A DNA stretch of 12,611 nucleotides from an uncultured Collinsella sp. (GCA_900550815.1 URTW01000042.1:1-12611), one strand, 5' to 3'; counted from the stretch's first letter, positions 1 through 6,288 are shown. The notes: generated from the letters alone by a model not told the origin. Made by a program: numbers and translations.

Positions 1-894
1 CTGATATGGATATCCCTGTTGGTACGGCTGATAGCCCATTTGCTGGCCACCCGGTGCCCCCGTCGCCTGCTGCATTGCTGCTGCATCCTGATCCGCCAGC
101 GGCATGGTCTCTGGCATGTTTGGCGGCATCGACATAGATGCCGCTTGGGGGTCTTGTGTAGGAAGCATTCCGGGCTGCTGCATCTGTCCCACGGGGGGCT
201 GCATCTGCTGCGTTGCCATGGGCTGCTGCGCAAAAGCTCCCGGCAGGGGATATGTGGGCTGTTCCGTCTCGGGCCGCACGGCAGCGCCGCGTCCGCCGGC
301 ACGCTCGATTTCCTGCACGCGTTTAGGGTTCAGGCTTACCGTAACCACGGTGCCGTTGCCCATGTTGTCCTCGATGGATACGGCACCGCCGGCGTTTTCC
401 AAATACTCCTGCACCATGGGAAACCCTGCTCCGGTTCCACGGATATAACGCTTCATCTTGCTGTTTGCGCTGGTAACGCCAAAGTCGAAAGCACGTTCCT
501 TGTCGTCGATGCCTGGTCCTTGGTCAGCAAAGCGGATGGTGTCTCCGCCGTCCAGAATCGAGATGATGGGCTCGGCAAAGTGTGCGTGGATAAAGTTTTC
601 GACAATCTCGCGGATGACCATGAGCGAGATATGGCCGCCTTGTTCTTTCATGCACTGGTAGACGGTGTTGGTCGTCTCTTCCAAATACGTGCGGACATCT
701 TGCGGATCAATGACGATCACACGCGGTGTCGACAGCATGTCGTCATAGACGGCGATGCGTGCGGCGTACATGGCTTTTGGCGCCTGCGTGGTCGTCTGCT
801 CGCCTTCCTCACGCTCTTCGCGCACGCCGGTGATGTGCTCGTTGTCGGGTGCCGGGTCTCCGGAATCGACCATGGTGTAAAAGTCGTCAGACAT
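1..894 (-). CDS. GHKL-fold ATP-binding protein with Q/M/P-rich tail, partial (C-terminus beyond the left edge)
   Basis: The frame is open for 298 codons from the ATG at 894-892 to base 1 with no stop, so the C-terminus lies outside the window. An in-frame TGA 18 bases upstream of the ATG rules out a longer ATG or GTG start; the ribosome binding site is weak. Residues about 80-195 form a Bergerat ATPase domain: N-box with E99, N100 and H103; G1 box DQGPG (124-128); G2 box GTGAGF (153-158) followed by a helix. There is no dimerisation/phosphoacceptor histidine domain and no membrane segment, so it resembles stand-alone anti-sigma-type or regulatory ATPases rather than a sensor kinase. From about residue 210 the chain is low-complexity, rich in Gln, Met and Pro, ending GYQPYQQGYPYQ at the edge. 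It is divergent from rpmH, where many bacteria carry dnaA. The ATPase fold is clear; the biological role is unknown. Confidence 0.85.
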   Translation of the reverse strand, partial: MSDDFYTMVDSGDPAPDNEHITGVREEREEGEQTTTQAPKAMYAARIAVYDDMLSTPRVIVIDPQDVRTYLEETTNTVYQCMKEQGGHISLMVIREIVENFIHAHFAEPIISILDGGDTIRFADQGPGIDDKERAFDFGVTSANSKMKRYIRGTGAGFPMVQEYLENAGGAVSIEDNMGNGTVVTVSLNPKRVQEIERAGGRGAAVRPETEQPTYPLPGAFAQQPMATQQMQPPVGQMQQPGMLPTQDPQAASMSMPPNMPETMPLADQDAAAMQQATGAPGGQQMGYQPYQQGYPYQ

Positions 895-975
895 GCCGCT
901 CGCAATCTTTCAAAAGGTTTCGAACAAATAGTAGCTCACCGTGCAATGTTTCTCATCTTTCGACAACTTTTCAAA

Positions 976-1042
976 ACCTGTTGAAAACTTTGGAAAACGG
1001 GCGAAAAGTTCTCAACATTGCCAACATGACCTGTTGAAAACT
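976..1042. repeat. 14-bp direct repeat pair, 53 bp apart
   Basis: ACCTGTTGAAAACT is present identically at 976-989 and 1029-1042. The 53-base offset is close to five helical turns, so both copies would face the same side of the DNA. Each contains the DnaA-box-like nonamer TGTTGAAAA (reverse complement TTTTCAACA). This suggests a pair of protein-binding sites; the protein is not identified. Confidence 0.6.
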
Positions 1043-1137
1043 CGATGAAATATCGTGAAAAGTTGCCATGCACCGCTAAATCGAGCTTGGCTTATGGGGG
1101 AACCGTGTGAACTGCGCAACCTTTTACCTTTGATTTC

Positions 1138-1167
1138 TTGACATTTGAACATTGATTTCCCTACAAT
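1138..1167 (+). promoter_or_regulatory. Sigma-70-type promoter for the rpmH operon
   Basis: A perfect -35 TTGACA (1138-1143) and a near-perfect -10 TACAAT (1162-1167) are separated by 18 bases. Transcription would start near 1174, giving a leader of about 65 bases before rpmH. No other promoter this good was seen before jag, so it probably drives the rpmH-rnpA-yidD-yidC block and perhaps jag. Confidence 0.8.
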
Positions 1168-1239
1168 CTTCAAGCTCACGTGTCTATATCTGCGTCCGCG
1201 TCCCCGCGGACACTCGAAATGCAGCAGGAGGAACTTAAG

Positions 1240-1374
1240 ATGAAGCGTACGTATCAGCCTAATAAGCGTAAGCGTGCCAAGACCCATGGCTTCCGTGCCC
1301 GTATGGCCACTAAGGGTGGTCGTGCCGTGCTCGCCCGTCGTCGCGCCAAGGGCCGCAAGCGTCTCACTGTCTAG
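1240..1374 (+). CDS. rpmH: 50S ribosomal protein L34
   Basis: Encodes a 44-residue, very basic protein beginning [19 protein letters not shown] and ending GRKRLTV, the characteristic bacterial L34 sequence over its whole length. L34 is a small protein of the large ribosomal subunit that binds 23S rRNA. The ATG at 1240 is chosen because AGGAGG lies just upstream (1226-1231) and because the family starts with MKRTYQP; the in-frame upstream extension to 1180 is not part of the protein. It is the first gene after the strong promoter at 1138-1167, and rnpA follows 20 bases after its stop, the usual arrangement. Confidence 0.98.
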   Translation: MKRTYQPNKRKRAKTHGFRARMATKGGRAVLARRRAKGRKRLTV

Positions 1375-1394
1375 CAGCGATACACACATCTCGC

Positions 1395-1733
1395 ATGAAG
1401 ACTATTAAGTCTCGGCAAGATTTCGAGCATGTGTTCAGTCAGGGGCGTCGTTTCAATCACCCTCTGATTCGAATGACCATATGTGAATCGGTTGGCGAAG
1501 GCGACTCCGGAAGGGTCGCCTTCGTTGGTGCTAAACGACTCGGTTGTGCTGTCGTGCGCAACCGATCTAAGCGTGTGATGCGCGAGGCCGCCCGCAGCTG
1601 TGGATTTCCCGTTGCGGGTTATGACATCATCTTGTTCGCAACTCCCAAGACGAGGGTTTCCTCGCCGCAGGAGATGGACAATGCATTGCGTTCGCTTATG
1701 AAACGCGCCGGCGTTGCCGGGGAGGAGCGATGA
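1395..1733 (+). CDS. rnpA: Ribonuclease P protein component
   Basis: Encodes 112 residues. RnpA is the basic protein subunit of RNase P; with the catalytic RNA it removes the 5' leader of precursor tRNAs. The family signature [11 protein letters not shown] is at residues 55-65 and contains the conserved RNR basic helix; the N-terminal part ([14 protein letters not shown]) also fits. The length is normal. There is no clear Shine-Dalgarno before the ATG, so translation may be coupled to rpmH, or deliberately weak because much less RnpA than L34 is needed. The stop overlaps the yidD start as ATGA. A perfect 10-bp inverted repeat lies inside the gene (see 1496-1524). Confidence 0.97.
   Translation: MKTIKSRQDFEHVFSQGRRFNHPLIRMTICESVGEGDSGRVAFVGAKRLGCAVVRNRSKRVMREAARSCGFPVAGYDIILFATPKTRVSSPQEMDNALRSLMKRAGVAGEER
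1496..1524 (+). repeat. Perfect 10-bp inverted repeat within rnpA
   Basis: CGAAGGCGAC (1496-1505) is followed by a 9-base loop and the exact reverse complement GTCGCCTTCG (1515-1524). In the mRNA it would form a GC-rich hairpin within the segment encoding the Gly/Glu-rich stretch around residues 34-44. There is no U-run after it, so it is not an intrinsic terminator; it could slow ribosomes, protect the mRNA or guide processing between rpmH and rnpA. Confidence 0.55.
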
Positions 1734-1954
1734 GCAATCACGTTTTGCGACGTGTTGCCATCGCTCCTATTCGCATATATCAACAGGTTATTTCGCCCTT
1801 ATTGCCTGACGCCTGCATTTATTACCCAACGTGCTCGCAATACGCCATCCAGGCGATTGAGAAGCACGGTGTTTTGAGAGGCTGCTGGCTTGCCGTGAGG
1901 CGCATCGCTCGCTGCAATCCCCTGCACGTCGGCGGTTATGACCCTGTGCCCTAG
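1730..1954 (+). CDS. yidD: Membrane protein insertion efficiency factor YidD
   Basis: Encodes 74 residues. YidD is a small inner-membrane-associated protein that helps YidC-dependent insertion of membrane proteins. The family signature is evident: an amphipathic N-terminus ([18 protein letters not shown]), then [17 protein letters not shown], a Gly-Cys-Trp segment, and the terminal [13 protein letters not shown]. The ATG overlaps the rnpA stop by four bases (ATGA), indicating translational coupling. yidC, its functional partner, starts 29 bases after its stop. Confidence 0.96.
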   Translation: MSNHVLRRVAIAPIRIYQQVISPLLPDACIYYPTCSQYAIQAIEKHGVLRGCWLAVRRIARCNPLHVGGYDPVP

Positions 1955-1983
1955 CGGGCACTCGCTATCGGAGGAAAACTTAC

Positions 1984-2754
1984 ATGTGGGATTGGATCGT
2001 TAACATCCTTTTCGAGCTGCTCAAGCTCATCCAGACCTTTGCGGTCGACTGGGGCCTGTCCATCATCATCCTGGTGGTCATCATCCGTCTGCTGCTGACG
2101 CCGCTCATGCTCAAGTCGACCAAGTCGACGGCTCGCATGCAGGTGCTGCAGCCCAAGATGCTCGAGATCCAGGAGCGCTACGCCGACGACCCCCAGCGTC
2201 AGGCCGAGGAGATGCAGAAGTTCTACAGCGAGAACAAGTTCAACCCCATGGCTGGCTGTCTGCCGCTGCTGATTCAGATGCCTATCCTGTTCGCCCTGTT
2301 TACATTGCTACGCAACCTGCCGCAGTACTTTAACGACGGCACGTTCTCGTTCTTCAACATCCTGCCCGACCTGACCACCACGCCGAGCGCTTCCTTTGCC
2401 GATGGCTTTATGGTTGCACTGCCTGCGCTGGTCTGCCTGATCCTGTTTGCCGTCCTGACCCTGATTCCGCAGCTCTACATGTCGCGCAACCAGACCGGCC
2501 AGCAGGCCCAGAGCATGCGTATGATGGCCGTTGTCATGACCGTCATGATGCTTTGGATGGGCTGGAGCCTTCCCGTTGGTGTTCTGCTGTACTACGACGT
2601 CTCGTCTGCTTGGCAGGTTATCCAGCAGATTTTTGTGACGCAGAAGGTCATCGACAAGGCGAAGGCCGATGAGGAGGAGCGTCTTAAGAACGCTCCGCTG
2701 CATGTTGAGGTCACTCGTCGCGAGAAGAAGCCACGCCCGCACAAGAAGAAGTAG
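1984..2754 (+). CDS. yidC: YidC/Oxa1 family membrane protein insertase
   Basis: Encodes 256 residues. YidC inserts and folds inner-membrane proteins, alone or with SecYEG. It has the conserved core: a first membrane helix (about 24-42) with the groove arginine R35 in VIIRLLLTPL; a charged cytoplasmic helical hairpin (about 45-90); the GCLPLLIQMPILFALF helix (about 90-115); and two further hydrophobic segments (about 140-165 and 180-215). It ends with a basic tail, RREKKPRPHKKK, as in YidC proteins that contact ribosomes. There is no large periplasmic P1 domain and no lipoprotein signal, so it is the short Gram-positive/actinobacterial form. GGAGGA at 1970-1975 supports the ATG at 1984. The GC content is visibly higher than in the downstream rsmG-parB genes. 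Confidence 0.95.
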   Translation: MWDWIVNILFELLKLIQTFAVDWGLSIIILVVIIRLLLTPLMLKSTKSTARMQVLQPKMLEIQERYADDPQRQAEEMQKFYSENKFNPMAGCLPLLIQMPILFALFTLLRNLPQYFNDGTFSFFNILPDLTTTPSASFADGFMVALPALVCLILFAVLTLIPQLYMSRNQTGQQAQSMRMMAVVMTVMMLWMGWSLPVGVLLYYDVSSAWQVIQQIFVTQKVIDKAKADEEERLKNAPLHVEVTRREKKPRPHKKK

Positions 2755-2771
2755 TGGGATATCAATCTTAT

Positions 2772-2784
2772 TTAGGTACCTAAC
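2772..2784. repeat. Palindromic motif TTAGGTACCTAAC, copy 1
   Basis: A perfect 12-bp palindrome, TTAGGTACCTAA, plus one base, just upstream of the jag ribosome binding site. An identical 13-mer occurs at 6276-6288, also at a gene boundary. It could be an operator or a small structured element; two copies in this window are close to chance expectation. Confidence 0.3.
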
Positions 2785-2798
2785 TTTTGGAGTACGTT

Positions 2799-3368
2799 AT
2801 GTCTGAAGAGATCATCGAGGATATGCTTGAGGAGGTTGCCCCGCAGGTCGCGGGCGATTATCCCGAGATTGCACAGCGCTACAAGGCTGGTGAAGAGCTG
2901 ACCGATGAGGAGCTCGACACCATTGCCGATGTTGCGATTTCCATCCTGCGTTCCATCCTTTCGCACTTCGATGCCGCCAACTCTCCTATCGATGAGTATG
3001 AGGGCGACGAGGGTGAGCTGATTTTGGATGTAACGGCTCCCGACCTTGCTGTTCTCATTGGCCGTCATGGTCGCACCCTTGATGCCCTTCAGGTTATGTT
3101 CTCTTTGCTGGTGAGCCGCAAACTTGGCTTTAGGTATCCGGTTGTAGTGGACGTCGAGGGATACAAGAGTCGCCGTCAGGACAAGGTTGCTTCCATGGCT
3201 CAGTCTGCTGCCGAGCGTGCCATCCGCACTCATAAGAGTGTTTCGCTTCCGCCCATGAATGCCTACGAGCGTCGACTGGTTCACATTGCACTTCGTGGCA
3301 ATGATGCCGTCGATACTCATTCTGAGGGTTCTGACCCTGATCGCCATGTGGTGATTGTTGCTCGATAA
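2799..3368 (+). CDS. jag: Jag/KhpB RNA-binding protein (KH and R3H domains)
   Basis: Encodes 189 residues from the ATG at 2799, chosen because GGAG (2789-2792) sits six bases before it; an in-frame TTG at 2787 would bury that site. Jag (SpoIIIJ-associated, KhpB) is a cytoplasmic RNA-binding protein typically encoded next to yidC and tied to cell-envelope and division control in Gram-positives. The acidic N-terminal part (1-70) replaces the longer Jag-N and linker of some homologues. A type II KH domain follows, with the GxxG loop IGRHG at 87-91, and then an R3H domain with R158xxxH162 and a C-terminal RHVVIVAR strand. It is followed by a strong terminator, so it is probably the last gene of the rpmH transcript. 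Confidence 0.93.
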   Translation: MSEEIIEDMLEEVAPQVAGDYPEIAQRYKAGEELTDEELDTIADVAISILRSILSHFDAANSPIDEYEGDEGELILDVTAPDLAVLIGRHGRTLDALQVMFSLLVSRKLGFRYPVVVDVEGYKSRRQDKVASMAQSAAERAIRTHKSVSLPPMNAYERRLVHIALRGNDAVDTHSEGSDPDRHVVIVAR

Positions 3369-3386
3369 TCTACTCGAGCTTATGCT

Positions 3387-3418
3387 AAGGGGACGTGGTT
3401 TCCACGTCCCCTTTTTTT
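3387..3418 (+). terminator. Intrinsic terminator after jag
   Basis: GGGGACGTGG (3389-3398) pairs perfectly with CCACGTCCCC (3402-3411) around a three-base loop, extended by AA/TT, and is followed by a run of seven T (3412-3418). This is a textbook Rho-independent terminator ending the rpmH-jag transcript 19 bases after the jag stop. Confidence 0.93.
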
Positions 3419-3464
3419 GTCAAAAGTTCTCGATACACTGATTTTTGTCAGAAAGGAGCTTTCG

Positions 3465-4202
3465 TTGTTAGTACTTACTGATCAGCAGGCTGACGAGATG
3501 TTGAGTCGTCTAACTTCCTATTGCAAAGAGTATTCCTTGAGCGTAACTGATGTTGAGCTGAGGAAATGTATTCAGCATTTGGATTTGGTTCTGGAAACAA
3601 ATAAGACAACCAATCTCACCCGTATTCTTAACGTAGAAGATGCTGCAGTACTTCATATCCTCGACTCACTTGTTTTGCTTCCCTATATCAATAAGGCTCC
3701 AGAGGGAGCTTTGCTTGATATGGGAACAGGTGCGGGCTTCCCTGGTATTCCGTTAACCATGGCCACGCATCGTAAAGCTACTTATATTGACTCTGTTGGC
3801 AAGAAGGTTGATGCTGTCAATTCTTTTGTCCATGCTCTTGGATTGAAACATGCTCATGCGGTCCACGATCGTCTTGAAGAATATGCTCGAAGCCATAAGA
3901 AGCAGTTCTCTGTTGTAACCGCCCGCGCCCTGGCCTCTCTACCAATTCTTGTTGAGTATGCGGCTCCGTTCCTCAAGGATGGAGGGCTATTTGTTATCAC
4001 TAAGGGCAATCCTTCGGATGAGGAGCTTGCTTCCGGTATGTCAGCAGCTAAGATTTGCGGCTTCACTTTGCTTCTGAATGACGCAATTGATTTGCCTGAA
4101 GGCTTGGGTCACAGGGAGTTCATTGTCCTTAAGAAGAGTCATCCAGCATCCGTTTCATTGCCTCGTGCAAATGGCATGGCAAAGAAGAATCCGCTTGCCT
4201 AG
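3465..4202 (+). CDS. rsmG: 16S rRNA (guanine(527)-N7)-methyltransferase RsmG
   Basis: Encodes 245 residues from the TTG at 3465. AAGGAG (3453-3458) is six bases upstream; an in-frame TTG at 3417 would start inside the terminator T-run and is unlikely. RsmG (GidB) uses S-adenosylmethionine to methylate G527 of 16S rRNA. It shows the family's NKTTNLTRI segment (46-54), the SAM-binding loop LLDMGTGAGFPGIP (83-96) and the TARALASL motif (152-159). The length is normal. The gene is markedly more AT-rich than yidC or ddl. Its stop is one base before the first parS region. No convincing promoter was found between the jag terminator and the start, although one must exist unless terminator read-through supplies transcription. 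Confidence 0.94.
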   Translation: MLVLTDQQADEMLSRLTSYCKEYSLSVTDVELRKCIQHLDLVLETNKTTNLTRILNVEDAAVLHILDSLVLLPYINKAPEGALLDMGTGAGFPGIPLTMATHRKATYIDSVGKKVDAVNSFVHALGLKHAHAVHDRLEEYARSHKKQFSVVTARALASLPILVEYAAPFLKDGGLFVITKGNPSDEELASGMSAAKICGFTLLLNDAIDLPEGLGHREFIVLKKSHPASVSLPRANGMAKKNPLA

Positions 4203-4203
4203 A

Positions 4204-4219
4204 TGTTTCACGTGAAACA
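4204..4219. promoter_or_regulatory. parS centromere site 1
   Basis: TGTTTCACGTGAAACA, a perfect 16-bp palindrome identical to the bacterial parS consensus and flanked by A/T to give an 18-bp palindrome. ParB binds it and loads onto the origin region. It starts two bases after the rsmG stop. Confidence 0.97.
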
Positions 4220-4242
4220 TAATGGATACTAACAACTTGCAG

Positions 4243-4258
4243 TGTTTCACGTGAAACA
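4243..4258. promoter_or_regulatory. parS centromere site 2
   Basis: A second perfect TGTTTCACGTGAAACA, starting exactly 39 bases after site 1 starts. It is the middle member of the cluster between rsmG and parA. Confidence 0.97.
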
Positions 4259-4281
4259 TGGCGGTTGATATCGATTCGGAA

Positions 4282-4297
4282 TGTTTCACGTGAAACA
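4282..4297. promoter_or_regulatory. parS centromere site 3
   Basis: A third perfect TGTTTCACGTGAAACA, again exactly 39 bases after the preceding site and 39 bases before the parA start codon. It lies where a parA promoter would be expected, so ParB binding could also repress parAB. Confidence 0.97.
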
Positions 4298-4336
4298 TCC
4301 TCCGTTTGACAGCTTTAATAAACACCAGGAGGGACC

Positions 4337-5137
4337 GTGGGATTTCGCGACGTTAAGCGTTCTAAGAGCGCAAAAAACACGCGTATCATTGCAATCATCA
4401 ATCAAAAGGGCGGCGTCGGTAAGTCAACGACGGCCGTAAACCTTGCAGCAGCACTGGGTGAGCAGGGTCGTAAGACACTGATTGTCGATTTTGATCCGCA
4501 GGGAAACAGCACCAGTGGATTCGGAATTGAAAAAGAAGACCTTGATCACTGCATCTATGATGCATTGTTGAACGATGTGCCGGCAGAATCGCTTGTTCTT
4601 GATACAAATTGCAAAAAGGTATTCGTAATTCCGGCTACAATTCAGCTTGCAGGCGCCGAAATTGAGCTCGTAAGCGCAATTGCTCGTGAAACCCGTCTCA
4701 AAGATTTGCTTGAGCCGATTCAGGACGAGTTCGATTTTATTTTCATTGACTGTCCTCCTTCGCTCGGCCTGCTTACTATCAACGCTTTGACCGCAGCAGA
4801 CAGCGTTTTGATTCCGATCCAGTGCGAGTATTACGCACTCGAGGGCGTTACGAAGCTGCTTGAGTCTATGAAGATGGTTAAATCACGTCTTAACAAGGGC
4901 TTAGACACCTATGGTGTGCTTATGACCATGTATGACTCGCGTACTTCACTATCGAATCAGGTTGTTGAGGAGGTTCAATCGTACTTTGGTGATAAGGCGT
5001 TTAAGACGCTAATCCCCCGTACGGTTAAAATCTCCGAAGCTCCGTCTTTTGGAGAACCGGTAATTACCTATGCACCTCAAAATAAGGGTGCAAAAGCGTA
5101 TATGAACCTTGCAAAAGAGGTGATCAAGCGTGCCTAG
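4337..5137 (+). CDS. parA: Chromosome-partitioning ATPase ParA/Soj
   Basis: Encodes 266 residues from a GTG at 4337, supported by AGGAGGG at 4327-4333. ParA-family ATPases bind DNA non-specifically when ATP-bound and move ParB-parS complexes; Soj also regulates DnaA in some bacteria. The deviant Walker A KGGVGKST lies at 24-31 with both lysines K24 and K29; the A' motif DFDPQGN at 51-57; Walker B FIFIDCPPSLG at about 134-144. The N-terminal 15 residues are basic and poorly conserved in this family. The gene follows three parS sites, and its 3' end overlaps parB by eight bases, so the two are translationally coupled. Confidence 0.97.
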   Translation: MGFRDVKRSKSAKNTRIIAIINQKGGVGKSTTAVNLAAALGEQGRKTLIVDFDPQGNSTSGFGIEKEDLDHCIYDALLNDVPAESLVLDTNCKKVFVIPATIQLAGAEIELVSAIARETRLKDLLEPIQDEFDFIFIDCPPSLGLLTINALTAADSVLIPIQCEYYALEGVTKLLESMKMVKSRLNKGLDTYGVLMTMYDSRTSLSNQVVEEVQSYFGDKAFKTLIPRTVKISEAPSFGEPVITYAPQNKGAKAYMNLAKEVIKRA

Positions 5138-6035
5138 TGTAAAGAAACGTGGCGGATTGGGACGTGGACTCAATGCTTTGGTCTCAGAGGCCGAGTATGA
5201 GACCGGTGGTTCGGCTGCAGCGGGTTCAAATGCATCATCTGAAACAAAACTGCCTATTGAGGATATTGTTCCCAACCCTAACCAGCCGCGAATTCACTTT
5301 AACGAAACTGAACTTCGCGAGTTGAGCGAGTCAATCCAAGAACATGGCGTTTTGCAGCCACTTTTGGTTCGCAAACATAGAAACGGCTATGAGATCATCG
5401 CTGGTGAGCGTCGTTACCAGGCGTCAAAGCTTGCTGGTCTTGAGGAACTGCCTGTCATCATTAAAGAAGTTAATGATGAAGAGATGTTGGCTCTGGCTCT
5501 TATCGAAAATCTTCAGCGTTCTGACCTGAATCCTGTCGAAGAGGCTAAGGGCTATCGACAGCTCATCGATGCCAGCGGTATGACGCAGGAGGCATTGTCG
5601 AAGGCAGTAAGCAAGTCACGCTCTGCAATTACAAACTCGCTGCGCCTTCTCGATCTTCCTGAAGTTGTTCAGCAGATGATTTTTGAGGGCAAACTTACTG
5701 CTGGTCATGCACGTGCGATTCTTGCAGTTCCCTATGAGGATGCTCGAATTCGACTTGCAGAGAAAGTTGTTGCAGAGGGTCTTTCCGTAAGATCGACAGA
5801 AAATCTTGCTCCGTTGTTTTCTGCCGGAGAGACACCTAAGACGCCGAGGCCTGCAACGCCTCAGTCTTTTAAAAAGGCTGCCCGTGTGCTCCGTCAGGTA
5901 TTTAATACCAACGTGCGTGTGAAGAGCTCGCGTGGAAAGAATAAGATTGAGATTGAGTTTAAAGACGAGGAAGAGCTCTCTCGTATTCTTGGTGAAATGA
6001 TTCAGTTTGATCAAGGAGACCAAGATGAGGAATAA
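5130..6035 (+). CDS. parB: Chromosome-partitioning protein ParB (CTPase clamp)
   Basis: Encodes 301 residues from a GTG at 5130, inside the end of parA; AAAGAGG (5113-5119) is a fair ribosome binding site. ParB binds parS, closes as a CTP-dependent sliding clamp and spreads. The N-terminal basic peptide KKRGGLGRGLNAL (5-17) is the ParA-stimulating motif. The CTP-binding ParB/Srx domain runs from about 40 to 135, with GERRYQA at 92-98 and ENLQRSDLNP at 126-135. The helix-turn-helix that reads parS is at about 151-175 (TQEALSKAVSKSRSAITNSL). The C-terminal part (about 240-301) includes the dimerisation region and ends acidic. The binding sites sit just upstream of parA, completing the system. 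Confidence 0.97.
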   Translation: MPSVKKRGGLGRGLNALVSEAEYETGGSAAAGSNASSETKLPIEDIVPNPNQPRIHFNETELRELSESIQEHGVLQPLLVRKHRNGYEIIAGERRYQASKLAGLEELPVIIKEVNDEEMLALALIENLQRSDLNPVEEAKGYRQLIDASGMTQEALSKAVSKSRSAITNSLRLLDLPEVVQQMIFEGKLTAGHARAILAVPYEDARIRLAEKVVAEGLSVRSTENLAPLFSAGETPKTPRPATPQSFKKAARVLRQVFNTNVRVKSSRGKNKIEIEFKDEEELSRILGEMIQFDQGDQDEE

Positions 6036-6279
6036 GATTTTAACAGCGATTGCATTGGCGACAACTGTCGCGGCTGGTGCCTTTGCTGGTTATAAGATTG
6101 CGACAGACGATGAACTTCGAGGTCGTTTGCTTCGTGGCGCGCAAGATATCGTCGATACTTCCAAAAAGAAAATGGATGTTATGACGGAAGATTTTGCCAT
6201 GCGTACTGCTCAGGTAACGAAGAATCCCAAGATAAATCAAGGCTGGGTTAGCAACCAATGGGAAAATGTAGGCTATTAG
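6025..6279 (+). CDS. Small membrane-anchored protein overlapping parB, function unknown
   Basis: Encodes 84 residues. The ATG at 6025 is chosen because AAGGAG (6013-6018) precedes it by six bases; it starts inside parB and overlaps its last 11 bases. Residues 4-22 (KILTAIALATTVAAGAFAG) form one hydrophobic segment with an MRNK start, either an N-terminal anchor or an uncleaved signal; no lipobox cysteine is present. The rest is charged and probably helical (about 27-62), then a polar tail ending in QGWVSNQWENVGY. I do not recognise a family. The overlap and shared terminator indicate co-expression with parAB, which could point to a role at the membrane near the origin, but no function can be assigned from the sequence. 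Confidence 0.8.
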   Translation: MRNKILTAIALATTVAAGAFAGYKIATDDELRGRLLRGAQDIVDTSKKKMDVMTEDFAMRTAQVTKNPKINQGWVSNQWENVGY

Positions 6280-6288
6280 GTACCTAAC
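6276..6288. repeat. Palindromic motif TTAGGTACCTAAC, copy 2
   Basis: Identical to the 13-mer at 2772-2784. It overlaps the stop codon of the small gene after parB (TAG at 6277-6279) and lies about 20 bases before a terminator hairpin. Confidence 0.3.

Larger units (their letters stand above)
895..1239. other. Divergent AT-rich intergenic region with phased A-tracts; candidate oriC or control region
   Basis: This is the 345-base gap between the divergent GHKL ATPase gene and rpmH, and I see no gene in it. The part at about 900-1062 is AT-rich and carries (C/G)AAAA tracts at 972, 983, 993 and 1003, about 10-11 bases apart, with another set of GAAAA/GAAAT tracts at 1036, 1047 and 1057. The nonamer TTTTCAACA occurs twice on the minus strand (979-987 and 1032-1040), and TTCTCAACA once on the plus strand (1009-1017). 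These differ by two to three bases from the classical DnaA box TTATCCACA. TTTTCAA and TTGAAAA form an inverted repeat (968-974, 981-987). The rpmH-dnaA gap is a common oriC site, so an origin is plausible but unproven; it may instead regulate the ATPase gene. Confidence 0.4.

Noticed and set aside
19..984. Long plus-strand open frame opposite the GHKL gene
   Set aside because: It is a shadow: Cys/His/Leu/Arg-rich translation with no family resemblance, while the minus strand carries clear ATPase motifs over the same bases.
1046..1064. Possible extra parS half-site in the rpmH upstream region (CGTGAAAAG)
   Set aside because: Only one half of the dyad resembles parS and the other half is absent, so it is better explained by the A-tract repeats.
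1012..1389. Minus-strand frame covering rpmH and its promoter
   Set aside because: It runs antisense over the strong promoter and L34; the translation resembles nothing and has no ribosome binding site.
2308..2742. Minus-strand open frame opposite yidC
   Set aside because: Basic, low-information translation with no start signal; yidC on the plus strand is unambiguous.
4306..4334. TTGACA at 4306-4311 as the parA -35 box
   Set aside because: No -10-like hexamer lies 16-19 bases downstream; that interval is the ribosome binding site and start codon.
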